This document shows positions 44,922 through 54,134 of a stretch of DNA of 64,000 nt, one piece after another. Position 1 is the first letter of the stretch; each line of letters starts with the position of its first letter. The notes under the pieces were generated by a model. That model did not search any database and had not been told where the DNA came from. It saw only the letters and a list, made by a program, of their open reading frames with translations. The stretch comes from Agromyces ramosus (GTDB lineage: Bacteria; Actinomycetota; Actinomycetes; Actinomycetales; Microbacteriaceae). Made by a program: the position numbers and the translations under genes. The stretch lies in the NCBI RefSeq assembly GCF_004216665.1, contig NZ_SGWY01000004.1, positions 62,001 to 126,000 of the forward strand, in the 5' to 3' direction.

Positions 44922-45250
44922 CGTACGTCATCGCGCTGCCGTGCGTCGACGTCAAGGACCGCGCCTGCATCGACGAATGCCCCGTCGACTGCATCTACGA
45001 GGGTGAACGCTCGCTCTACATCCACCCCGACGAGTGCGTCGACTGCGGCGCGTGCGAGCCCGTCTGCCCGGTCGAGGCGATCTACTACGAGGACGACCTC
45101 CCCGAGGAGTGGGCCGACTACTACACGGCCAACGTCGAGTTCTTCGACGAGGTCGGCTCGCCCGGCGGCGCGGCCAAGGTCGGGGCGCTCAGCTTCGATC
45201 ACCCGGTCGTGGCGGCGCTGCCGCCGCAGGGCGAGGCGGAGCGGGCGTGA
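44918..45250 (+). CDS. fdxA: 7Fe ferredoxin (FdxA type)
   Basis: A 110-residue ferredoxin with one [3Fe-4S] and one [4Fe-4S] cluster. Cysteines lie at 9, 17, 21, 25 and 40, 43, 46, 50, matching mycobacterial FdxA spacing, including [15 protein letters not shown] and [18 protein letters not shown]. It starts at GTG 44918 overlapping fprA. It is the direct electron donor expected for the sulfite reductase at the head of the operon. Confidence 0.93.
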   Translation: MTYVIALPCVDVKDRACIDECPVDCIYEGERSLYIHPDECVDCGACEPVCPVEAIYYEDDLPEEWADYYTANVEFFDEVGSPGGAAKVGALSFDHPVVAALPPQGEAERA

Positions 45251-45327
45251 GGAACGTGCGTGAGGAGCGGAGGCAGCGCTGCTGTCAAGGCGACGCGCCT
45301 CGAACCACACCGTCTACGCATCGCCCG

Positions 45328-45333
45328 TAGTCT
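45328..45333 (+). promoter_or_regulatory. Likely -10 box of a leaderless promoter
   Basis: TAGTCT ends six bases before ATG 45340. With the usual distance, transcription would start at or next to the ATG itself, and no Shine-Dalgarno sequence is present. A good -35 box is not seen. Confidence 0.45.
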
Positions 45334-45339
45334 ATGGAC

Positions 45340-47361
45340 ATGACCAGCGACGGGGAGTCACCATCTGTCGATCCCCGCCGTCGCCGAGGGGCGCTGGCAC
45401 TCGGCATCGCGCTCGGCATCGTCGTATTCTCGCTGGTCATCGGCGCGCAACTCGCGGGGGTGCTGTCGGGGTGGCCGCTGATCACGCTGGGCGTGCTCGC
45501 CGCACTCGCCGTCCCTTCGTCGCGAGAGGTGAGCCGCCGCGTCTTCTACGTCGGCTGCATCGCGCTCGGGTGGGCAACGCTCGTGTGGTGGCTGCCGCTC
45601 CCGGTACCCGGAGTGTCGCGGCTCGGCGTCGTGGTGGCCGCGACCCTTGCGGTGCTCGTCACGATGACGGTCGCGCGACGCATCGATCTCCGCACCCTGG
45701 TTCCACGGTTCCGGCTTGCCGACGCGCTCGTCATCGCGGCCGGAGCATTCACCGCTTGGATGGTCGCGCCGCTGTTCGCCGTCGTGAACGGTGAGGCGGG
45801 GTTGCGTGTGCTCCGACTGGGGTGGGACTATGCCGCGCACTTCAACATGACCGAGATGATCCGGCGCACGGGCTCGTTGGTGGAACTGGCGTCGCCCGGA
45901 CCCTTCGGCACCTGGGCGTTCTCCGATTACCCCAAGGGATTCCATGCGGTCGCGGCATCCGTCATGGATGCGCTAGTGGGTCCGGCGATCTCCACGCATG
46001 GCGCCGAGCTGGTCGGGTTCGTCCATGCCACGGCACTGGTCGCCATCGCCGCCGTGACGGTGGTGACCGCCGGCCTCGTGTCGCTTCCGCAGCTCCGCCG
46101 GCGCCCACTCCTCGCGGGGTTGCTCGTCGCCCTCGTGACCCTGGCACTGACCTGCGGGCCAGGAGGGGGAGACCTCCTCCACTTCGGATTCCCGAACTTC
46201 CTGCTCGCGACGGCGCAGCTGGCGTGCGTTCCCCTCGTCGTCATTCCGATGAGCCGGATAGGGCCGGTGGCGCCGCTGCTCGCGCTCTCCGGAATCCTCG
46301 TCGGCGTCGCCCACAACTGGGCGCTGCTGCTCGCCATCGCGTTCGCGGGCATCGTACCGATCCTCCTTCCGCTGCGCCGGCATCGGTGGCCCGCGTCGAC
46401 CGCCGGCTGGATCCGCCTCGGCGGCGTCGTCGGCGCGACGCTGGTCGGTGGCGTCGCGGCATGGTCGATGCTGACTGGAAGCGGCGTCGATGAGGCACTC
46501 GGTGGGAGGCTCCTGGTCGACGGTGGGTTCGTCGGCGGCTCGCTCAGCGAGATCCTGCTCCCACCGATCATCGCGATCGTCGGAAGCGTGACCCTGGCCT
46601 GGGTGGCCGTCCGACGCGCCGAGCACCGGCGAGGGTTCGTCGTGAGAGCTTCGGCCCAGGGGCTCGTACCCATCACGGGATTGATGCTGCTCGTCTGGGT
46701 GGCGGTGCTCCACCTCACCCAGACCGACGGCCTGGGGTACTACTTCTACAAGCTCGCCGCCGGCGTCCAGTTGACGTCCGTGGTGCTGGTGGCTGCCCTG
46801 ATCGGCGTGCTCGTCCCCCTGGCGCGCACGGGTTCTCGACGCCGGGCGGTCCTCGCCGCTGCAGGCGTCGCCGTCGCCGCACTGCTCGCCACGTCATCGG
46901 GCGTGGTCAATGTGACATCCGAGGCGCTCGCCATTCGACGGCCGCCGGGGTTGGAGGCGAGAGCGGCCTGGCTCCGCATCCTCGGATCACCGGACCGGCG
47001 CACCGAGGCCGATGTCCGGACCGACGCCAGCGCCGACGAGATTCTCCTGGCAGCCCGGGCGGTGACCGGAGACGCCCCCCATTTCTGGGTGCCCGCTCGG
47101 CTCGACGGCTCCACGGCACCGCGGTTGTCGAACCAATGGCTCCTCGCCCTCACCGGCCAATGGTCCGTGTCGTCCGACCGCATCATCATCGGCCTGTGGG
47201 GCGACGACCCGGCCCGCTCCGAGCGGCCACGGAATCAGGAAGCAGCGATCCAGCTGATCGAGGAGGCGGAGCCGGAGGCCGTGATCGTCGTCCCGCCCGA
47301 GGCGCGCGACCGCATGCGGGATGACGCGTCGTCCACCGATGATCGGATCGTCAGCTGGTGA
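45340..47361 (+). CDS. Polytopic membrane protein, GT-C/DUF6541-like
   Basis: A 673-residue membrane protein with about twelve to fourteen hydrophobic helices between residues 20 and 520, then a soluble C-terminal domain of about 150 residues (GDAPHFWVPARLDGS, later NQWLLALTGQWS). An acidic-aromatic loop after an early helix (LGWDYAAHFNMTEMI) is in the position where GT-C enzymes hold a catalytic Asp. I read it as a polyprenyl-phosphate-sugar-dependent transferase or a related polysaccharide assembly protein; the family is not certain. First gene of the surface-glycan locus. ATG 45340 fits a leaderless start; ATG 45334 is two codons earlier. Confidence 0.65.
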   Translation: MTSDGESPSVDPRRRRGALALGIALGIVVFSLVIGAQLAGVLSGWPLITLGVLAALAVPSSREVSRRVFYVGCIALGWATLVWWLPLPVPGVSRLGVVVAATLAVLVTMTVARRIDLRTLVPRFRLADALVIAAGAFTAWMVAPLFAVVNGEAGLRVLRLGWDYAAHFNMTEMIRRTGSLVELASPGPFGTWAFSDYPKGFHAVAASVMDALVGPAISTHGAELVGFVHATALVAIAAVTVVTAGLVSLPQLRRRPLLAGLLVALVTLALTCGPGGGDLLHFGFPNFLLATAQLACVPLVVIPMSRIGPVAPLLALSGILVGVAHNWALLLAIAFAGIVPILLPLRRHRWPASTAGWIRLGGVVGATLVGGVAAWSMLTGSGVDEALGGRLLVDGGFVGGSLSEILLPPIIAIVGSVTLAWVAVRRAEHRRGFVVRASAQGLVPITGLMLLVWVAVLHLTQTDGLGYYFYKLAAGVQLTSVVLVAALIGVLVPLARTGSRRRAVLAAAGVAVAALLATSSGVVNVTSEALAIRRPPGLEARAAWLRILGSPDRRTEADVRTDASADEILLAARAVTGDAPHFWVPARLDGSTAPRLSNQWLLALTGQWSVSSDRIIIGLWGDDPARSERPRNQEAAIQLIEEAEPEAVIVVPPEARDRMRDDASSTDDRIVSW

Positions 47362-48356
47362 GCGGGTGGCTGAAGCGGGCGGTCGTCAGCGCGTTGCCCG
47401 ACCCCGTCGTTCGACCCCTTCGCGAGGTGAAGCGCGGTGTGCTCCTCCAGGTAGAACGGCACGGTCGCCTGCAGCGTCGCATCAACCGCCGCATCGTGGT
47501 CGACGGGCTGCCGCGGCGACGACGTCGCGTCGGATCGGTGTGGGCCGTCTGCCTCGCGAAGAACGAGGAGGACATCATCGTCCACTCGACACGGCACATG
47601 CTCGATCAGGGCGTCGACGGCGTCATCGTGGTCGACAACGGGTCGACCGACCGCACAGGCTCCCTGCTCGCGGGCTTGGCCCTCGAAGACGCACGTGTGC
47701 ACGCCGGCGTCGACGCGGAGCCGGGCTTCTTCCAAGGCATGAAGACCTCGTACCTCGCGCACCTCGCCTGGCGCGCGGGCGCCGACTGGGTGGTGCCGTT
47801 CGACGCCGATGAGTTCTGGTACGCACCCGGCACGACGGTCGCAGCCCTGCTTGCACGTCTGCCCGATACCGACCGGGTGTGGGCACATCTCTGGAACGCC
47901 TATCCGCTCGCCGAGGACGGGATGCTCGACCTGGCATCAGGGCGGCCAGTCCAGGTCGACCGCCGGCCGACGGCCTGGATGAAGATCGCGTTCCGCGCGA
48001 GACGCTGGGTCTGGGTGGGTGAAGGCAACCACGACCTTCGGAGCCGAGGCTCTCGACCGCAACGGGCACTGGACCTGCTGCACTTCTCATGCCGCTCGCT
48101 CGATCAGTATTCCCGCAAGGCGCTCGATGGCGTCGCGGCGCTTCACGAGGCGGGTATGGATGAATCGATCGCAACCCACTGGCGGGAGTGGGCGATGCTC
48201 ACCGACGGCGAGCGTGCCGCACGATGGTCGACCTATGTCAGCGGTGAGGCCAGTGACCTGAGCGGGACATCCGGGCCTGCCGAGCGCGTGGTGGTCCCCG
48301 ATCCGATGCGGTGGCCCAGCTGGGATCCCGGCCAGCTGCTGGACGACGGCGCCTGA
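47358..48356 (+). CDS. Glycosyltransferase family 2-like protein
   Basis: A 332-residue transferase. After a basic N-terminus it reads VCLAKNEEDIIVHSTRHMLDQGVDGVIVVDNGSTDRTGSLL, the nucleotide-binding start of GT-A family 2 enzymes. PFDADEFWYAP carries the DXD-like metal site in the form D-A-D-E. The C-terminal part with LHFSCRSLDQYSRKALDGV is typical of the DUF4422/Glyco_tranf_2_4 branch. It starts at GTG 47358, overlapping the preceding stop. Donor and acceptor sugars are unknown. Confidence 0.82.
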   Translation: MSGWLKRAVVSALPDPVVRPLREVKRGVLLQVERHGRLQRRINRRIVVDGLPRRRRRVGSVWAVCLAKNEEDIIVHSTRHMLDQGVDGVIVVDNGSTDRTGSLLAGLALEDARVHAGVDAEPGFFQGMKTSYLAHLAWRAGADWVVPFDADEFWYAPGTTVAALLARLPDTDRVWAHLWNAYPLAEDGMLDLASGRPVQVDRRPTAWMKIAFRARRWVWVGEGNHDLRSRGSRPQRALDLLHFSCRSLDQYSRKALDGVAALHEAGMDESIATHWREWAMLTDGERAARWSTYVSGEASDLSGTSGPAERVVVPDPMRWPSWDPGQLLDDGA

Positions 48357-48374
48357 GTCATGGCTGGCGCCGTC
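48345..48374. terminator. Hairpin between convergent glycan genes
   Basis: GACGGCGCC (48345-48353) pairs perfectly with GGCGCCGTC (48366-48374) across 12 bases that include the stop of the GT2 gene (TGA 48354-48356). It could terminate both the GT2 gene and the convergent phosphatase gene. Confidence 0.55.
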
Positions 48375-48465
48375 TCATCCGGGGGCGGCGTCCGGCACTT
48401 CCGCAGCGAACCTCGTGTGCTCCGCGGCCACCTCGGGGTCGGCGATCGGGACGCCGGGCGCCGCG

Positions 48466-49161
48466 TCAGGCCTCACGTCGCCCCTTGGCTCGGGTGGGGA
48501 CCTCGTTCGTCGCGTCGTCCGCGCCGAAGGGGAAGGCCGCCGTCTCCGCCGCTTCGCCGTAGGCGAGGATCTCCGCCTCCGGCATTCCGAAGAGGAGGCC
48601 CGCGAGCGCGGCCAACGGCGGGATCTCCATGCGGACCATGAGGCGGTAGGCGTCGTCGTCCTTGCCTTGCGGATCGAGGATGTCATCGTCGACAGCGGTG
48701 CCCGGGGTGAAGCGGTGCTGCGCCAGCATCGCAACGCGCGCGCGCATCTCCTCGGCCGACCCGGGCATCGTCTGCAGGCCGAGCTGCTCGGCGATCCGAC
48801 CCGCTTCGCGAATGGTGAAGGTCGACCGAAGGGCCGCGGGCACGAGCCCGAGCACGCTGTCTCGTTGGCGAGCGGATGACACGAGCACCAGATCTGCGGC
48901 CCGGATCGCCTCTTCGGAGATCTGCCGAGCTCGGTGCGCCGACCCATCCGCGCCCAGCGCCTCCGCGATCACGCGCGCCCGCGAACCCATCGACGAGCCC
49001 TCGGGAGCTCGGAGTCCTGCGCTCGTCACGTCGACCTGTGCCGCCGTCTCATCAGGCAGGTACCAGCCCGACCAGGTGTCGAGCAGTACGGCGCCGAGTG
49101 CCGAGCGATTGACGTTGCCAGTGCAAACGACGAGCACGTTGAAGCGGTCGGCGGTCGTCAC
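48466..49161 (-). CDS. Low-molecular-weight protein tyrosine phosphatase-like protein
   Basis: A 231-residue protein. The P-loop is VCTGNVNRS, giving the C-x5-R catalytic loop (Cys13, Arg19) of low-molecular-weight phosphatases. The later ILDPQGKDDDAY segment resembles the general-acid D-P motif. It is longer than the usual 150-160 residues, with a C-terminal extension of about 50. In glycan loci such enzymes (Wzb type) dephosphorylate a polysaccharide co-polymerase kinase, but no kinase is seen here. GTG 49161 has GGAGGGG before it. GTG 49218, which overlaps the upstream stop, would add 19 low-complexity residues and cannot be excluded. Confidence 0.8.
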   Translation of the reverse strand: MTTADRFNVLVVCTGNVNRSALGAVLLDTWSGWYLPDETAAQVDVTSAGLRAPEGSSMGSRARVIAEALGADGSAHRARQISEEAIRAADLVLVSSARQRDSVLGLVPAALRSTFTIREAGRIAEQLGLQTMPGSAEEMRARVAMLAQHRFTPGTAVDDDILDPQGKDDDAYRLMVRMEIPPLAALAGLLFGMPEAEILAYGEAAETAAFPFGADDATNEVPTRAKGRREA

Positions 49162-49214
49162 GTCTTCCCCTCCGGCCCCCGACCTCGAACGTGTCCCACC
49201 GGGCGTCTCCGCCG

Positions 49215-50501
49215 TCACGCGCGTCCCGGGGCGTTGGTCACCGTCGCGATGCGCCGCGCGACCTCGTCGTACACGGTCTCACGTGTCCGTCGTCCCCTCG
49301 TCACTCGGCGGCGGACGGCCTCGATCACCTCGTGGTAGAAGGTCGCGTGGGCCTCGGCCACCTCGGCATCGTCGAGCAGCCCCGGCGTCGCCGCGGCGGC
49401 CGAGCCCAAGCGCTCGCGGAGTTCCGGGCTCGCGGCCAGGCGTCGAAGTACCTCGGCGAGTCCTCGCGCATCTCGAGCCGGGAACAGGAGCCCGTTCACT
49501 TCGTCATGCACCCACTCCGTGGGACCGCCCTCATCTGCGACGACCACGGCGCGACCGGCCGCAAGGTACTGGAGCACGTTCTGGCCGAGCGGCTCGGGAC
49601 GCGTAGACGCCTGGACCGCGATATCCCACTCCTCGATGAGGGTATCGACGTCGGCGACGTGACCGTGGAAGATGACCCGATCTGCCACACCGAGCTCGAC
49701 CGCCCTCCCCTTCAGCTCGGCGAGGAAGTCCTCGTGACCGAACGGCGCGGCTCCTGCGAACTCGAGGCATGCATCCACGTCGGCGCACGCCTCGGCGAAC
49801 GCGTCGAGCAGCACTCCCTGACCTTTCCACGGGTCGATGCGCGCCAGCATGCCGATTCGCAAGGTGCCTTCGGTCCGCATCGGCGGCGTGTCACGAACCC
49901 GAATGCCTGAGGCACTCGGGATGACACTCATGAGTGCTTCGGGCTTGACGTACGGGCGTGCGGAGTCGAGCGGGGGATGCGTGTCGCTGATGATACCGTC
50001 GGCTCGCGGCAGGATCACGCGTCGCATGAGGAAATGACCGGTGCGACCGAGCGCATCGCGCTCGGTCATGTCGCGCACGTGCACGACGAATGGAACGCGC
50101 GAGAACCGCGCGGCGATGGCGCCATAGGCGGCGGCGCGGGCCGTGTTCGCATCGACGACGTCGGCCTCACGGAAGCTCCGGTGCATCCGGGTGGCGATCG
50201 CCTGCATCACGAGTCGGGCGCCCGCGAGCACCTGCAGGCTGATTCCGCCCCAGCTCACTCCCGCCGGCTGCCGGACGCCGACCACACGGCATGGGATCTC
50301 CGGCGGCAGTGCCTCGTATACCCCCAAGCCCTCCTCGTCGGTGGGCGCGAGCATGATGCACGGGCGCCAGGGCGCACCTGCCTGCATCATCCGGAGCAGC
50401 GCGAACTCCGCGCCGCCCGCGACCGTCGTGTGGTCCAGGTGCAGCACACGCGGAGCGTCCGATTCGCCCCCTGCCTGCCTCATGCGTGACTCAGCGCTCA
50501 T
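49215..50501 (-). CDS. Glycosyltransferase family 4 protein
   Basis: A 428-residue GT-B enzyme. N-terminal domain: VLHLDHTTVAGGAEFALLRMM, then VVHVRDMTERDALG. C-terminal domain: RIGMLARIDPWKGQGVLLDAF, the donor-binding EPLGQNVLQYLAAGRAVVVADEGGPTEWV. The E-x7-E motif reads EPLGQNVLQ, a change from the usual second Glu. Cotranscribed with the phosphatase downstream. The first codons are uncertain: ATG 50501 or ATG 50483. Confidence 0.85.
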   Translation of the reverse strand: MSAESRMRQAGGESDAPRVLHLDHTTVAGGAEFALLRMMQAGAPWRPCIMLAPTDEEGLGVYEALPPEIPCRVVGVRQPAGVSWGGISLQVLAGARLVMQAIATRMHRSFREADVVDANTARAAAYGAIAARFSRVPFVVHVRDMTERDALGRTGHFLMRRVILPRADGIISDTHPPLDSARPYVKPEALMSVIPSASGIRVRDTPPMRTEGTLRIGMLARIDPWKGQGVLLDAFAEACADVDACLEFAGAAPFGHEDFLAELKGRAVELGVADRVIFHGHVADVDTLIEEWDIAVQASTRPEPLGQNVLQYLAAGRAVVVADEGGPTEWVHDEVNGLLFPARDARGLAEVLRRLAASPELRERLGSAAAATPGLLDDAEVAEAHATFYHEVIEAVRRRVTRGRRTRETVYDEVARRIATVTNAPGRA

Positions 50502-50507
50502 CGGCAC

Positions 50508-50949
50508 GACCGCTTGCCACCGTCAGAACGGACGGCAGCCGCTCCGCCGGCGCCGGGTGGCGCGGTGCGGGCATCGTCGACCACTGTCTCCCCCAAGCTT
50601 CGGGCCGCAAGGGCGTTCCCCCATGCCGGCCGCGATGGGTGGGCGCGGGTCGGCATGGATCTCTTGTCACTGTCAGCGGCAGTCTACGTGGGGGGCGGCG
50701 TACGCGCACTGGGGGCGTCGCAGAGCGCCGTGGTCGACGAAGGAGCGGCCGCGAACGTGCGCTTGCCCACGCGGTGTCGACGTGACGACGCCGAGCGCCA
50801 GGATGCGGAGAGACCGTCTCCTTCCGACCCCAGCCGAACGGACCTTCGATTTCTGGCACGCCCAACCCGACCATACGCCCGCGCGGGGATGCGGCACCGC
50901 GCACCCGATATCTTGTAGATGTCCAGTGAAGTCTACGAGCGGAGGATCC
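50508..50949. other. Gene-free stretch between divergent glycosyltransferase genes
   Basis: About 440 bases. It should hold the promoters for the GT4 gene (minus) and the fused glycosyltransferase (plus). It contains a decayed copy of the 5' end of the latter (50682-50790). Just before the fused gene an eight-pair stem with one G-T pair, CTTGTAGA and TCTACGAG, could form near its ribosome site. Open frames here have no recognisable protein. Confidence 0.6.
50682..50790 (+). pseudogene. Decayed duplicate of a glycosyltransferase 5' end
   Basis: This stretch aligns with the start of the fused glycosyltransferase gene. Shared blocks are GTCTACG before the start, AGCGCCGT-GTCGACGA in the middle, and GCGAACG-GCGCT further on. 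In translation SQSAVVDE stands against SHSAVVDEW. After about 110 bases similarity is lost, and the frame has no proper start or continuation. It looks like a relic of a tandem duplication or of a gene replaced by recombination. Confidence 0.6.
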
Positions 50950-52965
50950 GTGCGCGTGCTGCGGGTCTCGCACAGCGCCGTCGTCGACGAGTGGCGGGGT
51001 CGCGAACGAGCGCTCGCGGGGCTCGGCGTGGACGTCACGCTGCTGTCAGCGCGGCGGTGGCGCGAGGGTGGCAGTGCCGTCCCGCTCGAGCCTCGTCGCG
51101 GCGAAACGGTCACGGGCGTCGCCACGATCGGTCGCCATCCCGCCCTCTTCCTCTACGATCCGCGGCCGATCTGGCGACTGCTCGGCGAGCAATGGGACCT
51201 GATCGACATCCATGAAGAGCCGTTCGCGCTCGCAACCGCCGAGATTCTTCTGCTTCGCGCGACGCGGCGCCGACGACCGCCCATCGTGCTCTACACCGCG
51301 CAGAATCTGCGCAAGCGGTATCCCGTTCCGTTCCGCTGGTTCGAGCGCCTGGCGCTGCGCACCGCTTCCGGCATCTCGGCGTGCAACTCCGAGGCCGCTC
51401 GGATCGCCGAGGAGAAGGGCTTCGCCGGGCGGGCTCGAGTGATTCCGCTCGGTGTCGACCTGCAGCGTTTCCGATCGGATGCCACGGCGGCGCCCAGGCT
51501 CGCCGAGCCCCGCCCGGTCGATGGACCCCGACCGGTGACGGTCGGGTTCGTCGGCCGGCTCGTGCCGGAGAAGGGTGCTGACATCCTCATCGACGCGGTC
51601 GCGCGCGACCCGCACCTGCGCGCTCGCATCGTCGGCGGCGGCCCGGCCGGGCCGGCGTTGCGCGCACGGGCCGACGAACTGGACATCGCCGATCGCGTCG
51701 AGTTCATGGGACCGATCGAGCCCGACGACATCGCGGACTTCTACCATTCGCTCGACGTGCTCGCGGTGCCCTCGCTGCCGACGCCGACCTGGACGGAGCA
51801 ATTCGGCCGTGTGGCGGTCGAGGCGATGGCATCGGGGGTACCCGTGGTCTCGAGCGACGCCGGAGCACTGCCCGCCGTCGTCGGCGGAGCGGGCATCGTG
51901 GTCCCGGCCGGGGATGCGGGGGCGCTCGCTCTCGGGCTCGTCGAGGCTGCGGGACAGCGGCGGGACGAACTTCGCTCCATGGGGCTCGCGCGAGCCGCCG
52001 AATGCAGCTGGGAGGCGGTCGGCCGCGACTACCTCGAGTTGTACCGCTCGGTGGTGCACACGCCATCCGTCGGCTCTTCAGGTCTGCCCCCGGTCGAGGT
52101 CATCGTCGTCGCGTATGGCACTCCCGAGCTGCTCCGCCGTGCCCTCGAGCCCGTCGCCCATCTGCCGGTCACCGTCGTCGACAACTCGTCGCTGCCCGAG
52201 ATCGAGGAGCTCTGCACCGAGCTCGGCGTGCGCTACCTCGACCCCGGCCACAACGACGGATTCGCCGCCGGCGTGAACTTCGCCCTGCGCGTTCGCCTCG
52301 TGCCGGGCGCCGACGTACTGCTCCTCAACCCCGACGCGGTCATCGCGACCCGCGACGTTCACGTGCTGCAGCAGGCGCTGCGCGCGGAGCGCGACCTCGC
52401 GAGCGTGGGCCCTGAGCAGGTCGACGGGACCGGCGTGCGTTCAAAGGTCGAATGGCCGTTTCCCTCGCCCCTCTCGACTTGGCTCGAAGCGGCCGGACTT
52501 GCCCGCTTCCACCGCGCACCGCGCTTCGTCATCGGCTCCGTACTGCTGCTGCGCGCCGAGGCGATCGACCAGGTGGGCGAATTCGACGAGCGGTTCTTCC
52601 TCTACTCCGAGGAGACCGACTGGGCCTACCGCGCGAGCCGACTCGGCTGGCGCCACGCTTCGGTGCCCGGGGCGACCGCGCTCCACGTCGGAGCAGCGAC
52701 AAGCAACGACGCGAAGCGCCGCGAGGCCCACTTCCATGCGTCGATCGAGCGCTACCTCCGCAAGCACTATGGAAGCCTCGGGTGGCAGTCCGCGCGGATC
52801 GGGCAGTGGCTCGGGGCAATGACGCGCTCACTGGTACTCCGCGGCGAGCGGGGCCGGGAGGCGCGACGCCGCGCGGCGCTGTACCGGTTGGGACCGGTGC
52901 GCGTGGAGTCGCGGCTCGGGCGTGAACCGGACTCGGCGCGGTCACCCGCGAGGGCCGAGAGATGA
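50950..52965 (+). CDS. Bifunctional glycosyltransferase, GT4 fused to GT2
   Basis: A 671-residue fusion. Residues 1-365 form a GT-B family 4 enzyme: RVLRVSHSAVVDEWRGRERAL, TAQNLRKRYP, GFVGRLVPEKGADILIDA, and EQFGRVAVEAMASGVPVVSSDAG with the E-x7-E motif. Residues about 378-640 are a GT-A family 2 rhamnosyltransferase-like enzyme: VIVVAYGTPELLRRALEP, VTVVDNSS, GHNDGFAAGVNFAL, LLLNPDAV, and FDERFFLYSEETDWAYRA. Such fusions usually add two successive sugars to one glycan. GTG 50950 has GGAGG in front. The stop overlaps the next gene (ATGA). The operon runs on to 57413. Confidence 0.88.
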   Translation: MRVLRVSHSAVVDEWRGRERALAGLGVDVTLLSARRWREGGSAVPLEPRRGETVTGVATIGRHPALFLYDPRPIWRLLGEQWDLIDIHEEPFALATAEILLLRATRRRRPPIVLYTAQNLRKRYPVPFRWFERLALRTASGISACNSEAARIAEEKGFAGRARVIPLGVDLQRFRSDATAAPRLAEPRPVDGPRPVTVGFVGRLVPEKGADILIDAVARDPHLRARIVGGGPAGPALRARADELDIADRVEFMGPIEPDDIADFYHSLDVLAVPSLPTPTWTEQFGRVAVEAMASGVPVVSSDAGALPAVVGGAGIVVPAGDAGALALGLVEAAGQRRDELRSMGLARAAECSWEAVGRDYLELYRSVVHTPSVGSSGLPPVEVIVVAYGTPELLRRALEPVAHLPVTVVDNSSLPEIEELCTELGVRYLDPGHNDGFAAGVNFALRVRLVPGADVLLLNPDAVIATRDVHVLQQALRAERDLASVGPEQVDGTGVRSKVEWPFPSPLSTWLEAAGLARFHRAPRFVIGSVLLLRAEAIDQVGEFDERFFLYSEETDWAYRASRLGWRHASVPGATALHVGAATSNDAKRREAHFHASIERYLRKHYGSLGWQSARIGQWLGAMTRSLVLRGERGREARRRAALYRLGPVRVESRLGREPDSARSPARAER

Positions 52966-54134
52966 CGCGGATCGTGCAGATCGTGCCGTTCATAGGACCC
53001 GGCTCCGGCGTCGCCGGCGTCGCATGGAACCTCGAGCGGCAGTTCCGTGCGCTGGGTGCGACGGTCGAGCGGTACACGTTCGAAGACGCACGGCAGGGCA
53101 AGTCGAGCAAGTGGCCGAAGGCTCGGCTCCTGCGGAGATTCGCGCGCGGCTGGCGCGTCGTGTGGCTCAGCACCGTCGGAACGGCGCGGGTCCGCAGATT
53201 CCTCGCTGAGCGCCCCGAGGCGATCTCGATCTGCCACAACGACCTGCTTGCCGGCGACGTGTACGTCGACCACGGCGTCATCCTCGCGTCGATGCGTGCG
53301 AGGGGCAATCCGGCCTGGTTGATGCTCCGCAACCCGTTTCACATCTTCATCCACCTGCGCGACCGCTACCGCTACCGCGGGCGCACGCACCGAGCGGTCG
53401 TCGCACTGTCGCGGCAGGACGTCGCGGAATTGCACCACGCGTACGGCCGCGTGCGGCCGCCCGTCGTCGTCATCCCGAACGGCGTGGACCTCGATCGCTT
53501 CCGCCCACCCACGCCGCAGGAGCGGCGGGAGGCGCGCGCAGCACTGCGACTGGGCGACGAGGAGCGTGTCGCGGTGTTCGTCGGTCACGAATTCCATCGA
53601 AAGGGTCTGGATGTCGCCATCGAGGGCCTTCGCCACGCGCCGTCGGTACTGCTCTTGATCGTCGGTGGCTCCGACGAGATCATCGCCGAGGCGAACGCGG
53701 CGGCCCAGGCGGTCGGCGTCGGTACGAGAGTGCTTTTCGTGGGACCCCGGTACGACCTCGGGCCGTTCCTCGCGGCAGCAGACATGTTCGTGCTGCCGAG
53801 CGCGTACGAGGCCAACGCCCTTGTCGTGCTCGAGGCACTCGCCAGCGGGCTGCCGGTCGTGACGACCCGCGTGGGCTTCGCGCCAGAGGTGGTCGCCGAC
53901 GGCGACAATGGATTCCTCGTCGAGCGCGATGCCCGCGTCGTGGGCGAGCGGCTCGAACAGCTGGCACTGCTTTCGGACGACGACCTCGTCGAGTGGGGGC
54001 GGCGGGCGCGTGCCAGCGTCGAGCCGTACTCATGGCGCGCCGTAGCGCAGCGTTATCTCGACCTCGTGGCAGAGTTGCAGGCCGAGCGCCGTGTGCGCTC
54101 TGCACGAGACGCCGCCCGGGGAGCGAGCGGATGA
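52962..54134 (+). CDS. Glycosyltransferase family 4 protein (tandem paralogue 1)
   Basis: A 390-residue GT-B enzyme. It begins MTRIVQIVPFIGPGSGVAGV, then ISICHNDLLAGDVYVDHGVI, RYRGRTHRAVVALSRQDV, the donor domain VIPNGVDLDRFRPP, FVGHEFHRKGLDVAIEGL and ANALVVLEALASGLPVVTT. It is clearly a duplicate of the next gene; the two share block after block, including the unusual N-terminal half. ATG 52962 overlaps the preceding stop. Confidence 0.87.
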   Translation: MTRIVQIVPFIGPGSGVAGVAWNLERQFRALGATVERYTFEDARQGKSSKWPKARLLRRFARGWRVVWLSTVGTARVRRFLAERPEAISICHNDLLAGDVYVDHGVILASMRARGNPAWLMLRNPFHIFIHLRDRYRYRGRTHRAVVALSRQDVAELHHAYGRVRPPVVVIPNGVDLDRFRPPTPQERREARAALRLGDEERVAVFVGHEFHRKGLDVAIEGLRHAPSVLLLIVGGSDEIIAEANAAAQAVGVGTRVLFVGPRYDLGPFLAAADMFVLPSAYEANALVVLEALASGLPVVTTRVGFAPEVVADGDNGFLVERDARVVGERLEQLALLSDDDLVEWGRRARASVEPYSWRAVAQRYLDLVAELQAERRVRSARDAARGASG

